Positions 51,079-61,469 of a stretch of 64,000 nucleotides of DNA are shown one piece after another (the stretch's first letter is position 1; every line of letters starts with the position of its first letter). The notes beneath the pieces are model-generated. The model ran no database searches and had not been told where the DNA came from. It saw only the letters and a program-made list of their open reading frames with translations. The stretch is from Rhodanobacter sp. OK091. GTDB lineage: Bacteria; Pseudomonadota; Gammaproteobacteria; Xanthomonadales; Rhodanobacteraceae. The stretch spans positions 496,001 through 560,000 of the forward strand of contig NZ_FRCH01000001.1 of NCBI RefSeq assembly GCF_900142825.1, in the 5' to 3' direction. The position numbers and the translations under genes are program-made.

Positions 51079-51720
51079 ATGAAGATCGTCGAAGTCGGCC
51101 ATCCGCTGATCCAGCACAAGCTCGGCCTGATGCGCCGTGCCGGCATCAGTACCAAGGAATTCCGCGAACTGGCCTCCGAGGTCGCCGCACTGCTCACCTA
51201 CGAAGCCACCAAGGACCTGGAAACCGTCGAGGAACAGATTCTTGGCTGGGCCGGCCCGCTGCGGGTGCACCGGATCAAGGGCAAGAAGATCACCATCGTG
51301 CCTATCCTGCGCGCAGGCCTGGGCATGCTGCCCGGCGTGCTCGACATGATCCCGTCGGCGAAAGTCAGCGTAGTCGGCGTGCAGCGCGACGAACACACGC
51401 TGCAACCGACCGCCTACTACGAAAAACTCAGCGGCCGCATGGACGAACGCATTGCGCTGATCGTCGACCCGATGCTGGCCACCGCGGGCACCTTGATCGC
51501 CGCCGTCGACATGTTGAAGGCCGCCGGCTGCAAGCGCATCAAGGGGCTGTTCCTGGTCGCCGCGCCGGAAGGCCTCAAGCGCATCGAAGCGACGCATCCG
51601 GATATCGAGATCTACACCGCTTCGATCGATGAGCGCCTGAACGAGCACGGCTACATCCTGCCCGGCCTCGGTGACGCCGGCGACAAGATCTTCGGCACCA
51701 AGGTTGAAGCAGAAAAATAG
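51079..51720 (+). CDS. upp: uracil phosphoribosyltransferase
   Basis: A 213-residue salvage enzyme making UMP from uracil and PRPP. It begins [20 protein letters not shown], has the [18 protein letters not shown] segment, the PRPP-binding loop [18 protein letters not shown] and C-terminal [14 protein letters not shown] for uracil recognition. The length is slightly above the usual 208-209. It is a single gene whose stop codon lies inside a long inverted repeat. Confidence 0.96.
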   Translation: MKIVEVGHPLIQHKLGLMRRAGISTKEFRELASEVAALLTYEATKDLETVEEQILGWAGPLRVHRIKGKKITIVPILRAGLGMLPGVLDMIPSAKVSVVGVQRDEHTLQPTAYYEKLSGRMDERIALIVDPMLATAGTLIAAVDMLKAAGCKRIKGLFLVAAPEGLKRIEATHPDIEIYTASIDERLNEHGYILPGLGDAGDKIFGTKVEAEK

Positions 51721-51787
51721 TGGAGAGGAGCGAGAAACGAGAGGCGCGAGTCGTGCGCCTTTCTCTCGTTTCTCACTCCTCTCCACT
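51719..51787. repeat. 25-bp inverted repeat forming a 69-nt hairpin
   Basis: AGTGGAGAGGAGCGAGAAAC (51719-51738) and the following CGAGAG are matched at 24 of 25 positions by the inverse arm at 51763-51787. A further inner stem (AGGCGC/GCGCCT) closes the loop, so almost the whole element can fold into one hairpin. The first two bases belong to the upp stop codon. It could terminate both upp and the convergent iminopeptidase gene, or be a miniature mobile element. Confidence 0.8.
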
Positions 51788-51817
51788 CACTTCTCGCCTA
51801 CGCACCAACTTCTCGCC

Positions 51818-52774
51818 TCACCGGCCGAAGCGGTCGGTCGCCTCCAGCAACTCATGCACGTTGCCTGGCTCGAACGCGGAATGGCCGGCGTCCTGCACGA
51901 TGCGCAGATCGGCCTCCGGCCAGGCGCGATGCAGGTCCCATGCGCTGCGCAACGGGCAGACCACGTCGTAACGGCCCTGCACGATCACCGCGGGGATGTT
52001 GCGGATGCGGTCGATGTTGCGCAGCAGCTGGTCGTCGTGCTCGAAGAAACCCCCGTTGACGAAGTAGTGGCATTCGATGCGCGCGAATGCCAGCGCGAAC
52101 TCGTCCTCGGCGCTGGATTCGATGTACGTCTTGTCCTGCCACAGGAAGCTGGTGGCGCCCTCCCATACCGACCAGGCACGGGCGGCATCGGTACGCGTCT
52201 TCGCATCGGCGCTGGTCAGGCGCCGGTGGTAGGCGCTCATCAGGTCGCCGCGCTCGACTTCGGGAATCGCGTTGAGATAGGTCTCCCAGGCGTCCGGATA
52301 CAGCGCATCGCAGCCCTTCTGGTAGAACCATTCCAGCTCCCAGCGACGCAGCATGAAGATGCCGCGCAAGACCAGTTCGGTGACCTTGTCCGGATGCGTC
52401 TGCGCGTAGGCCAGCGCCAGCGTGGAGCCCCACGAACCGCCGAATACTTGCCAGCGCCCGATGCCCAGGTGTCCGCGCACGCGCTCGATGTCGGCGACCA
52501 GATCCCAGGTGGTGTTGTCAGTCAGCTCCGCATGCGGCGTGGACTTGCCGCAACCGCGCTGATCGAACAGCACGATGCGGTACACGGCCGGATCGAAGAA
52601 GCGCCGGCACTTCGGATTGGTGCCGCCACCCGGGCCGCCGTGCAGGAACACCACCGGCTTGCCGTGCGGATTGCCGCTCTGCTCGTAGTACAGCGTGTGC
52701 AACGCGGACACCTTGAGAAACCCACGGTCGAAGGGCTCGATATCGGGGTACAGCGAACGAAGCGGCGGCGACAT
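51818..52774 (-). CDS. pip: proline iminopeptidase (alpha/beta hydrolase)
   Basis: A 318-residue cytoplasmic peptidase that removes N-terminal proline. Marks are the oxyanion loop VVFLHGGPGGGTNPKCRRFFDP, the DQRGCGKSTPHAE segment, nucleophile elbow GGSWGSTLALAYAQ, a catalytic Asp in VIVQGRYDVVCP and a His in QDAGHSAFEPG. The family is unambiguous. It ends convergently with upp. Confidence 0.95.
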   Translation of the reverse strand: MSPPLRSLYPDIEPFDRGFLKVSALHTLYYEQSGNPHGKPVVFLHGGPGGGTNPKCRRFFDPAVYRIVLFDQRGCGKSTPHAELTDNTTWDLVADIERVRGHLGIGRWQVFGGSWGSTLALAYAQTHPDKVTELVLRGIFMLRRWELEWFYQKGCDALYPDAWETYLNAIPEVERGDLMSAYHRRLTSADAKTRTDAARAWSVWEGATSFLWQDKTYIESSAEDEFALAFARIECHYFVNGGFFEHDDQLLRNIDRIRNIPAVIVQGRYDVVCPLRSAWDLHRAWPEADLRIVQDAGHSAFEPGNVHELLEATDRFGR

Positions 52775-52836
52775 GACGGCTCCTCAAGGCCAGCGGACGA
52801 GCCGACGAGGCTAGCACGAGCACGGCCCCGCGGCCT

Positions 52837-54228
52837 TCAGCCAGCTGCGAACAGCTTGCCCGGATTGAGGATTCCGTTCGGATCGAACACCTTGCGCACA
52901 CCCTGCATCAGTGCGATCTCCGCCGCGCTGCGGGTGCTCTCCAGATAGGCCAGCTTGACCAGCCCGATGCCATGCTCGGCCGAGATGCTGCCGCCGTGGT
53001 GCTGCAAGGTGGCTGCCAGCAATTTGGTCACGTGCTCGCATTGCGCGATGAACGCCTCCTCGGCCAGATCATCCGGGCGCAGCACGTTGATGTGCAGGTT
53101 GCCGTCGCCGATATGGCCGAACCACACCACTTCGATCTGCGGATATTCACGCGCCAGCAGTGCCTGCATCTCGCGCAGGAATGCCGGTACCGCGCTGATC
53201 CGCACTGACACGTCATTCTTGTAGGGTCGCCGTGAGGCCAGACTCTCCGTAATGCCTTCGCGCAAACGCCACAGCGCGGCCGCCTGCGCTTCGCTTTGCG
53301 CGATCACGCCGTCGCTGACCCAGCCCTGCTCCAGTGCATGCTCGAACGCGGCCAAGGCAGCATCTTGTGCAGGCTCGTCGGCGGCATCGAACTCGGTCAC
53401 CACGTAGTACGGATAATCGCCTTCGATGGCGCGCTGCGCTCCATGCGCAAGCACGTGCTCGAGCGCGCGATCGGTAAAGAATTCGAATGCCTGCAACGCC
53501 AGGCGCGCGCGAAACAAGGCAAATACCTGCATCAACGCATCCATGTCCGGCAACGCCAGCAGCATGACCTGCGACGGCGGCGGCGGATCGGTCAGCCTCA
53601 ACGTGGCTTCCACCACGATGCCCAGCGTACCCTCCGAGCCGATCATCAGCTGACGGAAATCGTAGCCGCTGGAGTTCTTGATCAGGCCGCGATTGAGTTC
53701 GAGCAGTTCGCCATTGCCGGCAACCACCTTCAGTCCGGCGACCCACTCGCGCGTGTTGCCGTAGCGGATCACCCGGATGCCGCCTGCATTGGTAGCGATA
53801 TTGCCGCCGATCGAGCATGAACCGCGAGCGGCGAAATCGACCGGATAGATCAGGCCATGGCTGCGGGCGGCTTCATGCACGGTCTGCAGGATGATGCCCG
53901 GCTGCACGGTGAACGTGCGATCGACGGCGTCGAAATCCAGCACGCGGTTCATCCGTTCCAGGCTCAGTACCAGTTCGCCATGGGCGGCGACCGCGCCGCC
54001 GGAGAGGCCCGTCCGGCCACCGGAAGGCACGATGGCGACCTGCTGCTCGTTCGCCCAGCGCACGATCGCCTGCACTTCGTCCACGCTGGCCGGCAGCGCA
54101 ATCGCCAGCGGCGCCGGCGTCCAGCGGCGGGTCCAGTCGCGACCGTAATGTTCCAGGTCGCCCGGCGCGGTGAGCAGGCGCAGGTCGGGCAGTCGACGGC
54201 ACAATTCGGCAAGACGGGGGTCGGACAT
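52837..54228 (-). CDS. FAD-linked D-2-hydroxyglutarate dehydrogenase (GlcD family)
   Basis: A 463-residue flavoprotein of the FAD_binding_4 / FAD-oxidase_C type. The FAD region has VPSGGRTGLSGGAV and GSCSIGGNIATNAGG. The C-terminal domain has EVVWFGHIGDGNLHINVL (His metal ligands) and GGSISAEHGIG. The gene is divergent from serA; bacterial D-2-hydroxyglutarate dehydrogenase oxidises the 2-hydroxyglutarate that SerA makes, pulling the SerA reaction forward. This context argues for that substrate over D-lactate or glycolate. The ATG at 54228 has a GGAG site. Confidence 0.88.
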   Translation of the reverse strand: MSDPRLAELCRRLPDLRLLTAPGDLEHYGRDWTRRWTPAPLAIALPASVDEVQAIVRWANEQQVAIVPSGGRTGLSGGAVAAHGELVLSLERMNRVLDFDAVDRTFTVQPGIILQTVHEAARSHGLIYPVDFAARGSCSIGGNIATNAGGIRVIRYGNTREWVAGLKVVAGNGELLELNRGLIKNSSGYDFRQLMIGSEGTLGIVVEATLRLTDPPPPSQVMLLALPDMDALMQVFALFRARLALQAFEFFTDRALEHVLAHGAQRAIEGDYPYYVVTEFDAADEPAQDAALAAFEHALEQGWVSDGVIAQSEAQAAALWRLREGITESLASRRPYKNDVSVRISAVPAFLREMQALLAREYPQIEVVWFGHIGDGNLHINVLRPDDLAEEAFIAQCEHVTKLLAATLQHHGGSISAEHGIGLVKLAYLESTRSAAEIALMQGVRKVFDPNGILNPGKLFAAG

Positions 54229-54349
54229 GCTGGGCTCCGGGATATCCCTCCAAGCCTGCCAGCCGCATCGCTTCGCGTCCAGTGTTGCAACGCCGCAAAT
54301 CGTCCCCGGCTCTGGCATAGTAGGCGTTCCTCCCTGCCCGGACCGACGC

Positions 54350-55582
54350 ATGCAAACCTCCTACCCCCGCCGAGACATCAAGGTATTGCTGCTGGAGGGT
54401 GTCAGTGCCAGCGCGGTCGAGAACTTTCATCGCGCCGGCTACAGCCAGGTCGAACTGCATGCCAAATCGCTGCCGGAAGCCGAGTTGAAGGCACGCATCG
54501 CCGACGCGCACATCGTCGGCATCCGCTCGCGCACCCAGCTCAGCGAAGATGTGCTGGCTCAGGCCAAGCGCCTCATCGCAGTGGGCTGCTTCTGCATCGG
54601 CACCAACCAGGTGGACCTGACCGCCGCGAGAAAGCTCGGCGTGCCGGTATTCAATGCGCCCTACTCCAACACTCGCAGCGTGGCCGAACTGGTGATCGCC
54701 GAGGCGATCATGCTGTTGCGCGGCATCCCGCAGAAGAACGCGCTATGCCATCGCGGCGGATGGACCAAGTCGGCCAGCGGCAGCTACGAGACGCGCGACA
54801 AAGTGCTCGGCATCGTCGGCTACGGCCACATCGGCACCCAGGTCGGCGTGCTGGCCGAGAGCCTGGGCATGCGGGTGATCTTCCACGACATCGAAACCAA
54901 GCTGTCGCTGGGCAATGCGCGCGCGGTTTCCAGTCTGGACGAGCTGCTGGAGCGCGCCGACGTAGTCACCTTGCACGTGCCGGAAACTCCCGCCACGCAA
55001 TTGATGATCAAGCGCGAGCAGCTCGCGAAGATGCGCTCGGGCGCGATGCTGATCAATGCCTCGCGCGGCAGTGTGGTCGATATCGATGCGCTGGCCACAG
55101 CGTTGCGCGACGGCCATCTGGCCGGTGCCGCCGTGGACGTTTTCCCGCTGGAGCCCAAGGGCAACGACGATGCCTTCGTCTCGCCGCTGATTGGCATGGA
55201 CAACGTGATCCTCACGCCGCACATCGGCGGCAGCACGCTGGAGGCGCAGGACAATATCGGCATCGAAGTCGCCAGCAAGCTGATCCGCTACAGCGACAAC
55301 GGCTCCACCTTGTCGGCGGTGAATTTCCCCGAAGTCACCCTGCCCGAACATCCGAACAGCCGTCGCCTGCTGCACATCCATCGCAACGTGCCGGGCATGC
55401 TGTCACGCATCAACGACTTGTTCTCGGCCGGCAATATCAACGTCGACGCGCAGTTCCTGCAGACCGACAGCGAAGTAGGCTACGTGGTGATCGACGTGAG
55501 CGCCGACACGCAGCAGGCCAACGTGCTGAAAGAACAACTGGCGGCGATCCCGGGTACCTTGCGCAGCCGCGTGCTGTATTGA
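54350..55582 (+). CDS. serA: D-3-phosphoglycerate dehydrogenase
   Basis: A 410-residue first enzyme of serine synthesis, equal in length to E. coli SerA. NAD-binding motif is LGIVGYGHIGTQVGVLAESLG. Catalytic Arg/Glu/His lie in INASRGSVVD, VDVFPLEP and LTPHIGGSTLEAQ. A C-terminal ACT domain (HRNVPGMLSRINDLFSAGNIN to the end) suggests serine feedback inhibition. ATG 54350 aligns with the family. A strong terminator lies 65 bp downstream. Confidence 0.97.
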   Translation: MQTSYPRRDIKVLLLEGVSASAVENFHRAGYSQVELHAKSLPEAELKARIADAHIVGIRSRTQLSEDVLAQAKRLIAVGCFCIGTNQVDLTAARKLGVPVFNAPYSNTRSVAELVIAEAIMLLRGIPQKNALCHRGGWTKSASGSYETRDKVLGIVGYGHIGTQVGVLAESLGMRVIFHDIETKLSLGNARAVSSLDELLERADVVTLHVPETPATQLMIKREQLAKMRSGAMLINASRGSVVDIDALATALRDGHLAGAAVDVFPLEPKGNDDAFVSPLIGMDNVILTPHIGGSTLEAQDNIGIEVASKLIRYSDNGSTLSAVNFPEVTLPEHPNSRRLLHIHRNVPGMLSRINDLFSAGNINVDAQFLQTDSEVGYVVIDVSADTQQANVLKEQLAAIPGTLRSRVLY

Positions 55583-55646
55583 GCGCGAGAACGGCAGCAG
55601 CTTGGCGGTTTTTCCCTTCTTCCGCATTCCCTGCTCCCGATTTCCC

Positions 55647-55678
55647 ATGAAAAAAGCGCCCTCGGGCGCTTTTTTCAT
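55647..55678 (+). terminator. bidirectional rho-independent terminator after serA
   Basis: ATGAAAAAAGCGCC pairs perfectly with GGCGCTTTTTTCAT around a 4-base loop, giving a GC core with six T residues on both strands. It can end serA from the left and the tRNA-Pro transcript from the right. Confidence 0.92.
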
Positions 55679-55693
55679 ACTCGATTACCGAAT

Positions 55694-55770
55694 TGGTCGG
55701 GGCGGCCGGATTTGAACCGACGACCCTCTGCCCCCCAGGCAGATGCGCTACCAGGCTGCGCTACGCCCCG
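55694..55770 (-). tRNA. tRNA-Pro (anticodon GGG)
   Basis: The minus strand folds into a full cloverleaf. The acceptor stem CGGGGCG pairs with CGCCCCG, the D-arm is GCGCAGCCTGGTAGCGC, the anticodon stem TCTGC/GCAGA encloses CTGGGGG (GGG at positions 34-36), and the T-arm contains GGTTCAAATCC. An A discriminator and an encoded CCA end (55696-55694) complete 77 nt. It lies downstream of ihfA and the MerR gene, as in many gamma-proteobacteria. Confidence 0.97.
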
Positions 55771-55841
55771 ACTGTTCGGCAAGACGACTAGTCTAACAGC
55801 TCACCGGGCCATGCCGGAAGCCATGCTCGAGCACTCGGTGC

Positions 55842-56198
55842 TCAGCGACGCAGCAGAGTCAGAACTTCTTCCAGTTCCATCCGCACCTGGCGCACGATCT
55901 GGTGCGAGATGCTCGCTTCCATCCGGGCCTGCGGGCCTTCCAGCCGCGCGCGCGCGCCGGTGATGGTGAAACCCTCGTCATACAGCAGCGAGCGGATCTG
56001 ACGGATCATCAGAACGTCGTGGCGCTGGTAGTAGCGACGGTTGCCGCGGCGCTTGACCGGATTGAGCGCGGGGAACTCCTGTTCCCAGTAGCGCAATACG
56101 TGAGGCTTCACACCGCATAGCTCGCCCACTTCACCGATGGTGAAGTAGCGCTTGGCCGGAATGGCAGGCAGTTCGGTGTTATTCCCTTGATCCAGCAT
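55842..56198 (-). CDS. MerR-family regulator downstream of ihfA
   Basis: A 118-residue MerR-type protein. The winged helix (residues 17-85) is [20 protein letters not shown] followed by the [20 protein letters not shown] dimer helix. The C-terminus is a short coiled segment without Cys ligands, so it is not a metal sensor. This small MerR protein conserved next to ihfA and tRNA-Pro has no established target. It overlaps the 3-prime end of ihfA by 20 bases, indicating translational coupling. Confidence 0.9.
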   Translation of the reverse strand: MLDQGNNTELPAIPAKRYFTIGEVGELCGVKPHVLRYWEQEFPALNPVKRRGNRRYYQRHDVLMIRQIRSLLYDEGFTITGARARLEGPQARMEASISHQIVRQVRMELEEVLTLLRR

Positions 56199-56478
56199 AG
56201 CCTTCGACTCTTACCTTGAGTTTCTGTCCCGGTCGGAACGTCACCACGCGGCGAGCGGAGATCGGAATCTCCTCACCGGTCTTCGGGTTGCGTCCCGGCC
56301 GCTGGTTCTTCAGCCGCAGATCGAAGTTGCCGAAACCCGACAACTTCACCTGCTCGCCGTTTTCCAGCGCTCCCCTGACGACCTCGAAATAGGCGTCCAC
56401 GAATTCCTTGGCCTCACGCTTGTTGAGGCCCACGTCGAGGAAAAGCCGCTCGGCCATTTCCGCCTTGGTCAGCGCCAT
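56179..56478 (-). CDS. ihfA: integration host factor alpha subunit
   Basis: A 99-residue DNA-bending protein that pairs with IhfB. It starts [25 protein letters not shown] and has the beta-arm [28 protein letters not shown] with the intercalating Pro. It follows pheT by a single base (pheT ends at 56480), as in E. coli pheST-ihfA. Confidence 0.97.
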   Translation of the reverse strand: MALTKAEMAERLFLDVGLNKREAKEFVDAYFEVVRGALENGEQVKLSGFGNFDLRLKNQRPGRNPKTGEEIPISARRVVTFRPGQKLKVRVEGYAGSRE

Positions 56479-56479
56479 T

Positions 56480-58858
56480 TCATCCTCGCAGCTTTGCCTT
56501 GCATGTTTGCTCCAACGCAGCGACCGCTTCGCGTACGCAGCGATCCGCGTCGTCGTCAGTAAGGGTGCGTGAAGCGTCCTGTAAAATCAAGCCCATAGCG
56601 AGGCTTTTTCGGCCTGCTTCGACCCCTTTGCCGCTGTAGCGGTCGAACAGCCGCAATTCCTGCAGCCGGAGGCCGAGACTGCCGCGAACAGTCTGCTCAA
56701 TCTGTGACCAGCTGATCTCTTCCGGCAGATCCATCGCGATGTCCCGCCGCACCGCCGGGAATCGCGGAACCGGGCGTGCCAGCGGCAGGCGGCGCGCCAG
56801 CAGCGGCTCCAGCGTCAGCTCGAGCACATGCACGTCGGCGCCAAGATCCAGCGTCCTGGCCAATTGCGGATGCAGCGCACCGAGATAACCCACGGTTTCG
56901 CCATCACGGGCAACGCGCGCCCCACGTCCTGGATGCAGCCAGGCTGGCAGGCCATCGGCATGCACCGACCAACGCTGCGGCTCGCCGCCCCAGGCAATCA
57001 GCGCATCCAGATCACCCTTGAGATCGTGGAAATCCAGCTGACGGGACGGCTCGCCCCATTGCTCGGCGTGCGCGTTGCCGGAGGCAACGATGGCGACGCT
57101 CGGCGTTTCGACCGGTGGATCGCCCGCCGCAAACACCCGCGCCAGTTCGAACATCCTCACCCGTTCCTGCTGGCGGGCACGGTTGTGACGCAAGGCCTCG
57201 ATCAAGCCCGGCAGCAGCGAAGGACGCATGATGGCCAGATCGGCGGACAACGGATTGGCTAGCGGTACCAGCCGTTCGGTAAAACCCCAGCGCGCCAGCA
57301 ACTCGGCGGACAGGAAGGACAGGTTCACCGCCTCGTAATAGCCGCGTGCGGCCAGTTGCTCGCGCAGCGCCAACTCGTTGATGCGCGCTTCCGGCTCGAT
57401 GGCCAGCGCCAGCGCACCGGCCGGCGAATGCGTGGGAATGTTGTCGTAACCGAAGATGCGCGCGACTTCCTCGATCAGGTCCTCCTCGCGCTCGATGTCG
57501 AAACGACTGCTTGGCGCGGTGATCCGCCAGCCTTCGGCATGGGTTTCCACCCGCATGCCAAGCGCGGTGAAGATGCGCGCCACTTCCACATCGGCGACAT
57601 CCACTCCCAGCACGCGCTTGAGACGCGCGCGGCGCAGCGTCACGGCGGCCGGCTTCGGCAGATCCGCGACGTGTTCCGCGACCAGCACCGGACCGGCGTT
57701 GCCGCCGGCAATCGCCAGCACCAGTTCGGTAGCGCGTTCCAGCGCGCGACGCGGCAGTTCCGGATCGACGCCGCGCTCGAAGCGATGCGAGGCATCGGTG
57801 TGCAGACCCAGCTTGCGCGCACGTCCCATGATCGCGGCCGGCGCGAAATGTGCCGACTCCAGGAAAATGTTGCGGGTGGTGTCCGTGACGCGCGAGTCGA
57901 AGCCGCCCATCACACCGGCCACGGCGAGTGGCTTGTGCTCGTCGGCAATCAGCACGAAGCCCTCGTCCAGCTTTGCCGTGCTGCCGTCCAGCAGCTTCAA
58001 CGTTTCGCCCGCACGGGCATGACGCACCACGATGTCGCCTTGCAACGTGTCGTTGTCGAACGCATGCAGCGGTTGACCCAGCTCCAGCATGACGTAATTG
58101 GCGATGTCGACCATCGCGCTGATCGGGCGCAAACCGGAACGACGCAAGCGCTCGGCCAGCCACAACGGGGTCCGCGCCGCGGGATCGATACCTTCGACGA
58201 CGCGACCCAGATAACGCGGCGCGTCCTTGCCGGCTTCCAGTCGGATACCGCGGCATGCCTTGGCGGTTACCGCAGCAGCGGCCTGTGCCGGCACGTTTAC
58301 CGCACTGCCGAACAGCGCCGCGACATCATGCGCGAGACCCACCAGACCCAGACAATCGGGACGGTTCGGCGTGAGCTTCAGTTCGATACTTGCATCGGGC
58401 AGACCCATGTAATCGGCCAGCGGCTTGCCCACCGGCGCATCAAGCGGCAGTTCGAGCAAGCCGGAGGTATCGGCGTCAATATCCAGCTCCTTGGCCGAGC
58501 ACAGCATGCCGAACGACTCGACACCACGCAGCTTGGCCGCCTTGATCGACAGGCCACCGGGCAGGCTCGCACCCACCATGGCCAGCGGCACCTTGATGCC
58601 GACGCGCGCATTCGGTGCGCCGCAGACGATTTGCAGCAACCCGGCTTGCCCCGCGTTGACCGTGCACACTTGAAGGCGATCGGCTTCGGGATGCTTTTCG
58701 GCAGCGACTATCTCGGCCACCACCACGCCGGCCAGGCCGTCGCCCAGCACGGTCAGCTCTTCGACTTCCAGTCCGGCCATGGTCAGCGCATGGGCCAGTG
58801 CGGCGCGGTCAGCCTTGATCTCGACCAGTTCGCGCAGCCAGTTTTCGGAAAATTTCAT
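56480..58858 (-). CDS. pheT: phenylalanyl-tRNA synthetase beta subunit
   Basis: A 792-residue beta chain of the alpha2-beta2 synthetase. It has the N-terminal EMAP/OB tRNA-binding domain ([21 protein letters not shown]), the B3/B4 editing domain with [21 protein letters not shown], the B5 domain ([11 protein letters not shown]) and the C-terminal anticodon-binding fold ([40 protein letters not shown]). Length matches E. coli PheT (795). It follows pheS by 21 bp. Confidence 0.97.
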   Translation of the reverse strand: MKFSENWLRELVEIKADRAALAHALTMAGLEVEELTVLGDGLAGVVVAEIVAAEKHPEADRLQVCTVNAGQAGLLQIVCGAPNARVGIKVPLAMVGASLPGGLSIKAAKLRGVESFGMLCSAKELDIDADTSGLLELPLDAPVGKPLADYMGLPDASIELKLTPNRPDCLGLVGLAHDVAALFGSAVNVPAQAAAAVTAKACRGIRLEAGKDAPRYLGRVVEGIDPAARTPLWLAERLRRSGLRPISAMVDIANYVMLELGQPLHAFDNDTLQGDIVVRHARAGETLKLLDGSTAKLDEGFVLIADEHKPLAVAGVMGGFDSRVTDTTRNIFLESAHFAPAAIMGRARKLGLHTDASHRFERGVDPELPRRALERATELVLAIAGGNAGPVLVAEHVADLPKPAAVTLRRARLKRVLGVDVADVEVARIFTALGMRVETHAEGWRITAPSSRFDIEREEDLIEEVARIFGYDNIPTHSPAGALALAIEPEARINELALREQLAARGYYEAVNLSFLSAELLARWGFTERLVPLANPLSADLAIMRPSLLPGLIEALRHNRARQQERVRMFELARVFAAGDPPVETPSVAIVASGNAHAEQWGEPSRQLDFHDLKGDLDALIAWGGEPQRWSVHADGLPAWLHPGRGARVARDGETVGYLGALHPQLARTLDLGADVHVLELTLEPLLARRLPLARPVPRFPAVRRDIAMDLPEEISWSQIEQTVRGSLGLRLQELRLFDRYSGKGVEAGRKSLAMGLILQDASRTLTDDDADRCVREAVAALEQTCKAKLRG

Positions 58859-58879
58859 CGGTCTCGTTCCTGCCTTCGA

Positions 58880-59944
<1,065 letters not shown>

Positions 59945-59994
59945 TTATCTCCGATTCGAAGCGTGCCTTGATAAAGGACAGGGCGGGCCCCGAA

Positions 59995-60027
59995 CCCTCA
60001 CCTCAATCCTCTCCCAAGGGGAGAGGA
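59995..60027 (-). repeat. REP-like dispersed repeat, diverged copy 3
   Basis: CCCTCACCTCAATCCTCTCC followed by CAAGGGGAGAGGA is a degenerate copy in the orientation opposite to copy 2. The two copies form a 129-bp head-on pair like REPINs of gamma-proteobacteria. Confidence 0.55.
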
Positions 60028-60053
60028 GGCAATCGCAGAGAGCATTTTTCCAA

Positions 60054-60091
60054 CAAACGAAAACGGGGAGAAGGCTGTGGCCTTCTCCCCG
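60054..60091 (-). terminator. rho-independent terminator between rplT and pheS
   Basis: A 12-bp perfect stem (CGGGGAGAAGGC/GCCTTCTCCCCG) with a 4-base loop is followed on the minus strand by TTTTCGTTTG. It lies 44 bp after the rplT stop codon and splits the translation operon. No Phe-rich leader peptide like pheM was found in front of it. Confidence 0.8.
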
Positions 60092-60134
60092 CTTGCTTTA
60101 CATCATAGCGTGCCGACGCAGCAGCGCCCGACGA

Positions 60135-60494
60135 TCAAGCGGCCAGACTGGCCTTCGCTTTCTCGGCGATCACTTCAAACGCCTTGATGTCGTGCACGGC
60201 GATGTCTGCCAGCACCTTGCGGTCGACCGTGATGCCGGCCTTGCTCAGGCCATTGATCAGGCGGCTGTAGGACAGGCCGAACATGCGCGCAGCAGCGTTG
60301 ATACGGACGATCCACAGCGCACGGAACTGACGCTTGCGCTGCTTGCGACCGATATAAGCGTACTGGCCAGCCTTGATGACGGCCTGGTTGGCAACGCGGA
60401 AGACCTTGCGGCGGGCGTTGTAATAGCCCTTGGCACGACCGATAACTTTCTTGTGACGACGACGGGCGGTAACGCCACGCTTTACACGAGCCAT
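60135..60494 (-). CDS. rplT: 50S ribosomal protein L20
   Basis: A 119-residue early-assembly 23S-binding protein. It has [28 protein letters not shown] at the N-terminus and the globular [23 protein letters not shown] at the C-terminus. It follows rpmI by 16 bp. L20 commonly represses its own operon through an mRNA structure near rpmI. Confidence 0.98.
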   Translation of the reverse strand: MARVKRGVTARRRHKKVIGRAKGYYNARRKVFRVANQAVIKAGQYAYIGRKQRKRQFRALWIVRINAAARMFGLSYSRLINGLSKAGITVDRKVLADIAVHDIKAFEVIAEKAKASLAA

Positions 60495-60510
60495 GGTTTA
60501 TCTCCTCGCC

Positions 60511-60708
60511 TTACAAGTACGGCAGCATGCGCGCTACACCGGGGGTGTCGCACGCTTTGAGGTGGTTCTTGGCACGCAGGCCACGCTTCATCTTGGTCGA
60601 CTTCTTGGTCAGAATGTGCGACTTGAATGCGTGACCGCACTTGATCTTGCCCGACGCGGTCTTGCGAAAACGCTTCGCCGCCGCCCGGTTAGTCTTGATC
60701 TTGGGCAT
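60511..60708 (-). CDS. rpmI: 50S ribosomal protein L35
   Basis: A 65-residue ribosomal protein, [21 protein letters not shown] to [22 protein letters not shown] 60708 has a strong AAGGAG site; upstream in-frame codons were excluded. It is the first of the rpmI-rplT pair, 192 bp downstream of infC. Confidence 0.98.
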   Translation of the reverse strand: MPKIKTNRAAAKRFRKTASGKIKCGHAFKSHILTKKSTKMKRGLRAKNHLKACDTPGVARMLPYL

Positions 60709-60724
60709 GGAATGCTCCTTGTAT

Positions 60725-60748
60725 GGGGCCCGCCAGCACGGCGGCCCC
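60725..60748 (-). promoter_or_regulatory. hairpin in the rpmI leader (possible L20 control site)
   Basis: On the minus strand GGGGCCGCC pairs with GGCGGGCCCC (one bulge) about 16-40 bases before the rpmI start, partly limiting access to its ribosome site. L20 represses rpmI-rplT translation in other bacteria through structures in this position. Only the hairpin is seen; recognition by L20 is inferred. Confidence 0.35.
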
Positions 60749-60900
60749 GGTTTCTGACTGATCTGGCGGCAACCCCGGAGGGTCACGCTTTCCGTCCTGC
60801 CACGATCGGTGCACGACCCATCCTGCGGGTCGAACCGGCGATTATACGGAGTTCGAACCCCGGATGCCAGTAATACGACAGCCGAAGCTGTCGTGGCGGC

Positions 60901-61425
60901 TTATTTCTTCTTGGGGCCGATCATCATGACCATCTGGCGCCCTTCGAGCCGGGGAAACGACTCGATCTGGCCGTTCTCGCCGACGTCTTCCTGGATCTTC
61001 TTGGCCAGGTTCTGGCCCAGGTCCTGATGCGACATCTCGCGGCCGCGGAAACGGATGGTGACCTTGACCTTGTCGCCCTCTTCCAGGAAGCGAAGCATGT
61101 TGCGCAGTTTGATCTGGTAGTCGCCCACGTCCGTGACCGGACGGAATTTCACTTCCTTGATCTCGACCTGCTTCTGCTTCTTCTTGGCGGCTTGCGCCTT
61201 CTTCTGGGCTTCGAACTTGAACTTGCCGTAATCCATGATGCGGCAGACCGGCGGATCGCCGTTCGGCTGAATCTCGACCAGGTCCATGCCGGCTTCCTGG
61301 GCCAATGCCAGTGCCTCGTCACGGGTCAGGATGCCGAGCTGTTCCGCCTCGGCGCCAATCACACGAACCCGCGGAACGCGGATTTCCAGGTTACGACGGT
61401 TGCCCTTGTTGTCGGTGGTAGCGAT
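60901..61425 (-). CDS. infC: translation initiation factor IF-3, apparently starting at AUC
   Basis: A 174-residue initiation factor that guards 30S start-codon choice. From the GTG at 61362 the protein would miss the conserved N-terminal part. The frame stays open upstream and encodes [20 protein letters not shown], which belongs to IF-3. The only plausible start is the ATC at 61425, 8 bases after a perfect GGAGG. Rare AUU/AUC-type starts are the known basis of IF-3 autoregulation. The C-domain ([38 protein letters not shown]) is intact. It lies 44 bp after thrS. Confidence 0.92.
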   Translation of the reverse strand: MATTDNKGNRRNLEIRVPRVRVIGAEAEQLGILTRDEALALAQEAGMDLVEIQPNGDPPVCRIMDYGKFKFEAQKKAQAAKKKQKQVEIKEVKFRPVTDVGDYQIKLRNMLRFLEEGDKVKVTIRFRGREMSHQDLGQNLAKKIQEDVGENGQIESFPRLEGRQMVMMIGPKKK

Positions 61426-61469
61426 ACCACGATCCTCCAGAAGAAGTAATGAAACTGACCGCTCGGCGC

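Noticed and set aside
60092..60134. Search for a pheM-like Phe-rich leader peptide before pheS
   Set aside because: The only short frame ahead of the terminator is ATG ATG TAA, with no Phe codons.
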